This document shows, piece after piece, positions 1-4,221 of a stretch of 5,067 nucleotides of DNA. The first letter of the stretch is position 1. Each line of letters starts with the position of its first letter. Made by a program: the position numbers and the translations under genes. The notes under the pieces were generated by a model. The model did no database searches. It saw only the letters and a list, made by a program, of their open reading frames with translations, and was not told where the DNA came from. This DNA comes from Omnitrophica bacterium RIFOXYB12_FULL_50_7. GTDB taxonomy: Bacteria > Omnitrophota > Omnitrophia > Omnitrophales > Aquincolibacteriaceae. The DNA lies in contig MHFU01000119.1 of NCBI GenBank assembly GCA_001804345.1, positions 1 through 5,067 on the forward strand, read 5' to 3'.

Positions 1-168
1 CTTGTCCGCAATGAGCACCAGAATATACGCAATCATCATGGAAAGGTTTTTGATCCTGATATGGGGATCGCTCAGTGTTTCGACGGCAAACGTCGCCAAG
101 TGCTTGGGGCTGAATGTTTGTTCGCCGGGATAAACCAAAGCCTGAATAAATTCCGTCGCTGGATTCAT
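1..168 (-). CDS. Unidentified protein, N-terminal 56 residues only (runs off the left edge)
   Basis: An open frame starts with ATG at 168-166 and stays open to base 1, giving 56 residues that begin MNPATEFIQALVYPGEQ and end at LIADK. I do not recognise the family. The last 15 or so visible residues (SMMIAYILVLIADK) are hydrophobic and could be a buried or membrane helix, but the piece is too short to decide. The start lies 7 bases after the TGA of the beta-repeat gene, with GGTGAT about 6-11 bases upstream as a weak Shine-Dalgarno that overlaps that stop codon. This spacing suggests the two genes are co-transcribed and translationally coupled, and so possibly linked in function. The frame is supported by this operon-like spacing and the absence of stops, not by homology. 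Confidence 0.6.
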   Translation of the reverse strand, partial: MNPATEFIQALVYPGEQTFSPKHLATFAVETLSDPHIRIKNLSMMIAYILVLIADK

Positions 169-175
169 GCTAATA

Positions 176-1156
176 TCACCAGGGGATTTTCACACCCGCC
201 TCAACCGCAGTCTCCTTGAGTGATTCCCGAAACCGGACGAAGGTCTGGGCATTGCCGTCGAAGAGGTCTTTGGTCAGAACAAGTTCCACGCCGAGAGGAT
301 CGCCTTCAGTGCTTGTGAGGTTCACGGTCACTTCGTCGGGAAGCAAAGGCAGGCGTTCCTGCAGCTTCTTCAGATTGAATTCTGTCCCGACGCGGATCTC
401 GGACCTCTTGCCATTCGCGCACTCGAGTTCAAGGGAAAGCGCGAGGTCGTCTGAGAGTTTCCACTTCCCGAAAAGAACGATGGTTTGTTTGAGCCGCCTC
501 TTCGCACCCCTGGAAGTCTTGTATTCAATACCGGCTTGGTAGCGGATCTCCCCTTCTTTCGCGAGAATACTCTGTGTCTCGAACGTGCCGCGAAACCGGA
601 AGGCAGAGTCATTATCGACGCCGATCAAGTACGTCAGGCAATTCTTTTCCGAAATGTCCCACTCGCCTTTGAAAACGAGTTCCTGCGAAACTCTAGTGAC
701 GCGGCGTCGTTTCTTCCCACGACCCTCCAGGACTTGTTTTGATTCGAAAGAATAGACTACTTCGTGGTTGTCATTAACCTCCCAGGCTCCCTGGAACGTC
801 AATGTGTCGTACTTGCCGAGGCCCCTTTTGACGGAGAATGCAATGCGGTTCTTCTCGTCGAGCTCCCACCTACCCGAAAGCTTCACAAGTCCGGTAACAG
901 TCCGTCGGATCGGACGAGAGCGTCCAGCTCTCGCCGAAGCCGTCCCAATCCATTGGGGATTGGAATCGAGTTCTTCTTGTACCGTCACCGATACCACCAG
1001 CGCGTCTGGTTCCGCCGCTACAAGCGATCCTTTGATCGTCGCCTCTTTATCGAGGCCTCGCTCGCGGCATGAAACCTCGTGTTCAGGCGACAGCTCCCAC
1101 TTCCCATCGAGCGTCTCTATGTCTTTTTGTAAGTCGGAAAGTTTTTTGTATTTCAT
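176..1156 (-). CDS. Conserved-type hypothetical protein made of repeated beta-hairpin units (G-x-W-E motif)
   Basis: This 326-residue protein has unknown function. It contains repeated units of about 25-28 residues opening with a G-x-(W/F)-x-(L/I/V) strand: LDGKWEL (16-22), LSGRWEL (93-99), FQGAWEV (121-127), FKGEWDI (162-168), FRGTFET (188-194) and LFGKWKL (228-234), plus weaker copies near 41-47 and 256-262. Alternating hydrophobic residues between them predict an all-beta, barrel- or roll-like fold. A polar, Arg-rich linker lies at about 60-90. No signal peptide or membrane segment is seen, so it is probably cytoplasmic. I chose the ATG at 1156 because AGGAG stands 7 bases upstream (1168-1164). 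An in-frame ATG at 1198 would add 14 residues but has only a weak site. It lies downstream of the DUF1353-like gene after an 80-base gap and 7 bases before the next gene. I recall similar proteins in Omnitrophota, unverified. Confidence 0.8.
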   Translation of the reverse strand: MKYKKLSDLQKDIETLDGKWELSPEHEVSCRERGLDKEATIKGSLVAAEPDALVVSVTVQEELDSNPQWIGTASARAGRSRPIRRTVTGLVKLSGRWELDEKNRIAFSVKRGLGKYDTLTFQGAWEVNDNHEVVYSFESKQVLEGRGKKRRRVTRVSQELVFKGEWDISEKNCLTYLIGVDNDSAFRFRGTFETQSILAKEGEIRYQAGIEYKTSRGAKRRLKQTIVLFGKWKLSDDLALSLELECANGKRSEIRVGTEFNLKKLQERLPLLPDEVTVNLTSTEGDPLGVELVLTKDLFDGNAQTFVRFRESLKETAVEAGVKIPW

Positions 1157-1163
1157 CGGCAGG

Positions 1164-1168
1164 CTCCT
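1164..1168 (-). promoter_or_regulatory. Shine-Dalgarno AGGAG that decides the start of the beta-repeat gene
   Basis: On the minus strand AGGAG is followed by 7 bases (CCTGCCG) and the ATG at 1156. The upstream in-frame ATG at 1198 has no comparable site, so the shorter form of 326 residues is preferred over 340. Confidence 0.75.
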
Positions 1169-1236
1169 GTCTGTGGTCTGTCCTACCTTCGATACCACCA
1201 GATCCAGCCTAATGCTCGCACACTTAGATAATAGAC

Positions 1237-1602
1237 TTAGGCGAATCTAAAGCCGTCGCGTTTCAGGATATTATAAAATTCCCCGTCGACTTCCTTGCGC
1301 TTCACAAATGAGCGAACCTCTTTGGAGAACTGGTAAAAAATATCATGGATCAGGGAAGCGTAATAAGTCTTGCTTTGCCCGGTTTCAAAATTCAGGACCG
1401 CTTCCGGTGTACCAAAATATAGATCCTTAAACTTAGCAATTTTGGGGCTGCAGCCGTCCCACGCATACCCCTTGCCCGTCGTGCCTTTCACAAGAACCGT
1501 CCCGTCCTGCGAAAGCTTGAACCACTCGTTCTCAAACTCCCGTCCCGTGATCGAGGACCGGTATTTGTAATCTTCTCTCAGGCAATAAACGTAGACGTTC
1601 AT
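1237..1602 (-). CDS. DUF1353-like protein (phage-associated family), 121 residues
   Basis: A 121-residue soluble protein. The signature stretches are GKGYAWDGCSPKI (43-55) and KTYYASLIHDIFYQF (78-92). They match the layout of DUF1353, a small family of unknown function common in phages and prophages, where a G-(F/Y)-x-(W/T)-D-G-x-S-x-P-like turn is followed by an A-(A/S)-L-(I/V)-H-D-x-x-Y helix. His86-Asp87 and Trp48-Asp49-Gly50 are the conserved-looking positions. The family assignment is from memory of these motifs and is moderate. I placed the start at ATG 1602-1600 because AGGA (1613-1610) stands 7 bases away. A TTG one codon upstream (1605) is possible. No signal peptide is seen. It sits just outside the AT-rich island, and its ribosome-binding site falls within the island's left inverted-repeat arm. 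Confidence 0.8.
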   Translation of the reverse strand: MNVYVYCLREDYKYRSSITGREFENEWFKLSQDGTVLVKGTTGKGYAWDGCSPKIAKFKDLYFGTPEAVLNFETGQSKTYYASLIHDIFYQFSKEVRSFVKRKEVDGEFYNILKRDGFRFA

Positions 1603-1611
1603 CAATTATTC

Positions 1612-1639
1612 CTAACCCCTCCCTGCGGCGTCCGGTTAC
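1612..1639 (+). repeat. Left arm of an imperfect inverted repeat flanking the AT-rich island
   Basis: Read on the minus strand this arm is GTAA, CCGGACGCCG, CAGGGAG, GG, GTTAG. The same order of blocks occurs on the plus strand at 2733-2763, where an extra A follows GTAA, an extra TG precedes CAGGGAG, and AC replaces GG. That is 26 identical positions in about 30. The outer GTTAG end overlaps the Shine-Dalgarno of the DUF1353-like gene. I found no further copy inside the window. Confidence 0.75.
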
Positions 1640-1671
1640 GGTTATCAAAGCGCAAAGCAATCATGTATTCA

Positions 1672-2505
1672 CTAAAGATTTTTTTCAGCCACAGGCTCTT
1701 TCTCAACATCTATTATTAATTTTTGAACCTGACCATGAGTCAAAGTTGTTCCCCCTTTGAGAATATCGCTCATTACGCTATCAGAGACACCCATTATTTT
1801 TGTTAAATCTTGGTCTGTGTAATTGTATTTCATTTTCATGTAAGAGAGTAGCTGTGGCAGCTCATAGCTTTTAAACACAAATCCATATCCATTACACATG
1901 GAGCAGTCTTTTTTCGCTTTACCCTTCTCACATTTCGCACAGTTTTCCGATGTGGATATTTGTTCATCTTTGTAGGGAAGGTCATAAAACCACTGATGTT
2001 TATGCTCGAGATTGCAGCTCCAACATCGCTCATCGTTCCAACACTTATCTTTTGAACCTTTACTGTTCAGAGCACCGCACTCTCCACAACTAAAATAGCA
2101 TTCGTTCAATCTTCCCAAAAAGCCCAAACAGTTGTCGCATCTTACATTTACTGCTGAACCACCAAACCTTATTCCTTGGACAATAGCGTCAGGATCTAAT
2201 TTTGAGTTGCATTTTTGACATCGGGCAAGAATAATCGCCTTCATTATATTCATCGAAGGAAGAACTACGCTATCAGCTAACTTTACCGTATTAAACTTAT
2301 CTTTCAATTTTCTGCATTGATAACAAAGGATTTTATATTCATTGTTTTCTTTCACCCACGCATTCCCCATCATCTCCGTGGGATAAACCTTTTTCCCGCA
2401 GCGGCAACAACTCCGAGATCTGATGGAGTGCAAATCTTTAACCGAAAATCCTTCCACTCCTCCCTTGTACAAACATTTAAACGCTTCAAAAATGAATAGG
2501 CTCAT
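1672..2505 (-). CDS. Multi-zinc-ribbon protein with C-terminal Cro/C1-like helix-turn-helix
   Basis: A 277-residue protein with 20 cysteines, 16 of them in eight CxxC knuckles: 33/36, 61/64, 96/99, 123/126, 140/143, 161/164, 189/192 and 201/204. Taken in pairs these make four zinc ribbons. The last pair (CxxC, eight residues, CxxC-N-G-Y-G) resembles a DnaJ-type zinc module. Residues about 216-265 (DQDLTKIMGV then SDSVMSDILKG) fit helices 2 and 3 of an XRE/Cro-C1 domain, so DNA binding is a reasonable inference. The architecture recalls MqsA-type antitoxins (zinc domain plus XRE) but has far more zinc sites. The ATG at 2505 lies 8 bases after the TAA of the 61-residue gene, with only a weak AAGA site, so coupling is likely. 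Base composition is very AT-rich (15 G/C in 60 at 2281-2340), which suggests transfer. Function unknown. Confidence 0.85.
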   Translation of the reverse strand: MSLFIFEAFKCLYKGGVEGFSVKDLHSIRSRSCCRCGKKVYPTEMMGNAWVKENNEYKILCYQCRKLKDKFNTVKLADSVVLPSMNIMKAIILARCQKCNSKLDPDAIVQGIRFGGSAVNVRCDNCLGFLGRLNECYFSCGECGALNSKGSKDKCWNDERCWSCNLEHKHQWFYDLPYKDEQISTSENCAKCEKGKAKKDCSMCNGYGFVFKSYELPQLLSYMKMKYNYTDQDLTKIMGVSDSVMSDILKGGTTLTHGQVQKLIIDVEKEPVAEKNL

Positions 2506-2513
2506 AAAGATTC

Positions 2514-2699
2514 TTAGACCGAAGTCTCTGCGTGTTTTTTTAGCTTTTGATATAAGGATCTATTCTCTTCGCTCCTTTGTCGCAACATCTCAAAATCAAC
2601 ACCTGTTATCCCTTTTCTTTCACACCGATTAAAAAGGTTCAGGCGTTCCGTTTCTTCCTTAATCATTTTTTCTAATCCATCAATATATTCTTTCATCAT
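2514..2699 (-). CDS. Small helical/coiled-coil protein, 61 residues
   Basis: This small protein of unknown function starts at the first of two adjacent ATG codons (2699 and 2696), with a strong AAGGAG (2712-2707) 7 bases upstream. The composition is rich in Glu, Lys, Arg and Leu. Residues 4-29 and about 36-57 look like two amphipathic helices separated by a KGITGVDF turn, consistent with a helical hairpin or a dimeric coiled coil. No signal peptide or catalytic motif is seen. It is the first gene of the AT-rich island and its stop is 8 bases before the zinc-ribbon/HTH gene, so the two probably form one unit. It could be a partner of the HTH protein, as in small regulator or toxin-antitoxin pairs, but nothing in its sequence identifies it as a toxin. 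The excellent Shine-Dalgarno is the main evidence that it is real. Confidence 0.75.
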   Translation of the reverse strand: MMKEYIDGLEKMIKEETERLNLFNRCERKGITGVDFEMLRQRSEENRSLYQKLKKHAETSV

Positions 2700-2706
2700 A
2701 CCATTT

Positions 2707-2712
2707 CTCCTT
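2707..2712 (-). promoter_or_regulatory. Strong Shine-Dalgarno AAGGAG of the 61-residue gene
   Basis: AAGGAG is followed by 7 bases and ATG-ATG. It supports this short gene as real and suggests that translation of the AT-rich two-gene unit begins here. Confidence 0.75.
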
Positions 2713-2732
2713 CACCGTTAAAAAACTCCGTT

Positions 2733-2763
2733 GTAAACCGGACGCCGTGCAGGGAGACGTTAG
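2733..2763 (+). repeat. Right arm of the imperfect inverted repeat flanking the AT-rich island
   Basis: The blocks are GTAA, A, CCGGACGCCG, TG, CAGGGAG, AC, GTTAG. This is the inverted counterpart of 1612-1639. It lies in the 69-base gap between the stop of the nuclease-fusion gene (2769) and the start of the 61-residue gene (2699). Both arms point GTTAG outward from the island. No clear target-site duplication is visible outside the arms. Confidence 0.75.
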
Positions 2764-2768
2764 TTTCC

Positions 2769-3917
2769 CTACTCGCGTACGCGGACAGCGTGTCCCTGCT
2801 CCAACAACAGGTTGTTAAGGTAAACCTCTTGCCCCTTAGCGTCAAGAAGGTAAACATCCGCTAAGTATCTATCATATTTATCTGATTTTACGGTTTTGAT
2901 GAGGATCGGCGCACCAGCTTTGGCTTGCGTTCCCCGTTCCCCATTCCACGGAATTTGAAGTGTTTTCTCTACAAATTCTTTCGCTTCTTTGCCTTCTTTG
3001 CTCACGATCTCGGGGCAGTCAATGCCGCGAAGGCGAAGGGTCTGCACACTCCTGACCCCGAACCCGAGATCGACGACGACCTTCAAGGTATCACCATCCA
3101 GAACATTCACCACCCAGGCACGGTAGGTATAAAGGTCCTCCGGAGTCCGCTTCGAAAGCCTGATCAAATCCGAAGGCGAGGAGCCTTTTCCTGAGGCTGC
3201 AGGGCTCGCTTCAATGATCGCCCCTGCCGTGAAGCGGAGATCCTTGGACGTTTTGTAGTAATTCGAAAACCCGAGATCGATCACAATTTTTCCGGTCTCG
3301 GGGCCCACGGTGGCTTTGACCATCTCGTAAGTCCCGGGCTTCCCCGGTTGGGCTTTAAGGAGGACAGGCACCCCGCTTTCGGCAGGAGAGCCAGTCCCCT
3401 TCGCTGCGGCTTTCCTCTTTTTCACTTCATCACGCAGTTTTTTGACCGGCCATTTTTCTTTGGAAGCAAGCGCCCCGACTTCTTCCCGTTCCCGGGCGTC
3501 ATTGAGGGCAAGAAGTGATTCATAATGGGCCCAGCTTAATTCTTCGGACGTCCGAAAAATCGGGTAGGCCCGGGCAAATTGCAGCATGTAGGAAAGCTCG
3601 GTCCTGCTCATTCCAAGATCGGTCGCGAGGCGCTCAAGAACCTTCGCTCCATAATCCGCGCGCTCCTTGTGTTGGAGGACATGAGCGTCGATCAGCCTGC
3701 CGATCTCCCACGCCTCGCGGACGCGCTCTTTCTCGACGGCTTTTTCGACACGAACCCGGCTTGCCGCACGCGTTTGGGAAATGGCGTGCCGCAATTCTTC
3801 ATAGGTCTTAACCTCCCGTAGAACTGCGGATGACACACCGGCGTCCTGCGCCCCGAACGCTCCGGGAATTACAAGAGCCAGAAACAAAAGGACGCTGAGT
3901 ATTTTCATTTTTTTCAT
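2769..3917 (-). CDS. Exported DUF1016_N-like / staphylococcal nuclease (SNase) fusion protein
   Basis: A 382-residue protein predicted to be a calcium-dependent secreted or periplasmic nuclease. Residues 1-22 form a signal peptide (MKKMK, then a hydrophobic core, cleavage probably near AFG/A). Residues about 35-168 match the DUF1016_N (YhcG N-terminal) pattern: AWEIGRLID, YGAKVLERLATDLG, ELSYMLQFARAYP, WAHYESLLALNDAREREE and the WPVKKLRDEVKK helix. The usual partner is a PDDEXK nuclease. Here it is replaced, after a linker, by an SNase domain (about 262-380). The SNase catalytic residues are all present: Asp276 (VLDGDT), Arg295, Asp300 and Glu303 (LRLRGIDCPE) and Arg350 (DKYDRYLA), equivalent to D21, R35, D40, E43 and R87 of micrococcal nuclease. 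The start is ATG 3917 with AAAGGA 7 bases upstream. It follows the lipoprotein gene across a 16-bp hairpin. Substrate and biological role are not evident. Confidence 0.9.
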   Translation of the reverse strand: MKKMKILSVLLFLALVIPGAFGAQDAGVSSAVLREVKTYEELRHAISQTRAASRVRVEKAVEKERVREAWEIGRLIDAHVLQHKERADYGAKVLERLATDLGMSRTELSYMLQFARAYPIFRTSEELSWAHYESLLALNDAREREEVGALASKEKWPVKKLRDEVKKRKAAAKGTGSPAESGVPVLLKAQPGKPGTYEMVKATVGPETGKIVIDLGFSNYYKTSKDLRFTAGAIIEASPAASGKGSSPSDLIRLSKRTPEDLYTYRAWVVNVLDGDTLKVVVDLGFGVRSVQTLRLRGIDCPEIVSKEGKEAKEFVEKTLQIPWNGERGTQAKAGAPILIKTVKSDKYDRYLADVYLLDAKGQEVYLNNLLLEQGHAVRVRE

Positions 3918-3924
3918 TATAAGG

Positions 3925-3930
3925 TCCTTT
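3925..3930 (-). promoter_or_regulatory. Shine-Dalgarno AAAGGA of the nuclease-fusion gene
   Basis: AAAGGA is followed by 7 bases and ATG at 3917. It fixes the start at MKKMKI rather than the internal Met4. A TATAAT-like string overlaps the start codon but cannot serve as this gene's own -10 element. Confidence 0.7.
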
Positions 3931-3936
3931 TCATTT

Positions 3937-3981
3937 AAAGGGGTCAGTCACCTTTTTAGGGAAATGGTGACTGACCCCTTT
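3937..3981. repeat. Perfect 16-bp inverted repeat (REP-like palindrome or bidirectional terminator)
   Basis: AAAGGGGTCAGTCACC (3937-3952) and its exact complement (3966-3981) enclose a 13-base loop. It fills the gap between the lipoprotein stop (3985-3987) and the nuclease-fusion gene. On the plus strand the second arm continues into a run of T (3979-3985), as in a rho-independent terminator. On the minus strand, the direction of the genes, only TTT follows, so termination there would be weaker. The sequence looks like the dispersed palindromes (REP elements) that accompany IS200-like REP-associated transposases, which I infer from memory. No transposase is in the window. Confidence 0.85.
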
Positions 3982-3984
3982 TTT

Positions 3985-4221
3985 TCAGTTCACGGTAATG
4001 TTCCCCGGAGGCTGGGCGCCTGGAACAAGGTTCGCCGTGTCGAAACCGGCCTGCTTCACCGTGGTTTCTCCGTCGGGATTTATTTTGGAATAGCCCGCCG
4101 TACCCGCGACGCGGACGCAACCGGATAAAAAAACAGTAAGAAGTACGGCGACCGGCGTACCGAGTAGAAAAATACGCCGTACACCGTACGCCGTACGCCT
4201 TACAAAACCTTGGAAATTCAC
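3985..4221 (-). CDS. Small lipoprotein with a heptamer-repeat-encoded N-terminus
   Basis: A 78-residue protein starting with GTG (4221). Residues 17-34 form a hydrophobic signal segment ending in the lipobox LSGC, with Cys35 as the lipidated residue. The mature part is only 44 residues, polar, ending PPGNITVN, and matches no family I know. Position +2 after the Cys is Val, not Asp, which would permit outer-membrane sorting by the E. coli Lol rule. The n-region is unusually long and is encoded by a 7-bp tandem repeat, reading VRRTAYGVRR (7-16). A plain lipoprotein signal would begin around RRIFLL, so the repeat may have extended the N-terminus. The GTG overlaps the TGA of lnt as GTGA, with AGGA (4229-4226) only 4 bases upstream, so translation probably depends on coupling to lnt. 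The role is unknown. Confidence 0.75.
   Translation of the reverse strand: MNFQGFVRRTAYGVRRIFLLGTPVAVLLTVFLSGCVRVAGTAGYSKINPDGETTVKQAGFDTANLVPGAQPPGNITVN
4173..4203. repeat. 7-bp tandem repeat, 4.4 copies of TACGCCG, inside the lipoprotein gene
   Basis: The units are TACGCCG (4173-4179), TACACCG (4180-4186), TACGCCG (4187-4193), TACGCCT (4194-4200) and TAC. Because 7 is not a multiple of 3, loss or gain of one unit would shift the lipoprotein frame. An inverted copy CGGCGTA at 4153-4159 could pair with the first unit as a 7-bp stem over a 13-base loop. Confidence 0.85.

Noticed and set aside
216..542. 108-codon plus-strand open frame
   Set aside because: It is antisense to the beta-repeat gene, Ser/Arg/Pro-rich, with no recognisable domain.
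1207..1242. GCCTAA / TTAGGC inverted ends in the spacer before the beta-repeat gene, suggestive of an integron attC site
   Set aside because: The required AAC/GTT core triplets are absent and the 36-base span is shorter than usual attC sites. There is no integrase or cassette array in direct orientation.
768..1250. 160-codon plus-strand open frame opposite the beta-repeat gene
   Set aside because: It is a shadow of the minus-strand gene, low in complexity (Ser/Arg-rich), with no ribosome-binding site, and its neighbours all lie on the other strand.
1602..1664. A 20-codon leader ORF on the minus strand (ATG 1664) whose TGA overlaps the ATG of the DUF1353-like gene
   Set aside because: There is no Shine-Dalgarno upstream of its ATG and no regulatory codon pattern. 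An overlap of this kind can arise by chance.
2751..2770. AGGGA/TCCCT inverted repeat just after the nuclease-fusion gene, as a terminator
   Set aside because: The stem is only 5 bp, has a 10-base loop and no T run on the minus strand. The sequence is better explained as part of the right arm of the island repeat.
3543..3556. Perfect 14-base palindrome TTCGGACGTCCGAA
   Set aside because: It lies within conserved protein-coding sequence (SEELSW region borders) and has no second copy in the window.
3515..3821. Plus-strand open frames opposite the nuclease-fusion gene
   Set aside because: They lie opposite the DUF1016_N-like coding region, whose protein matches a known family pattern. Their own products look like random antisense translation.
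3915..3921. TATAAT-like string at the start of the nuclease-fusion gene
   Set aside because: It overlaps the ATG and has no -35 partner at a suitable distance.
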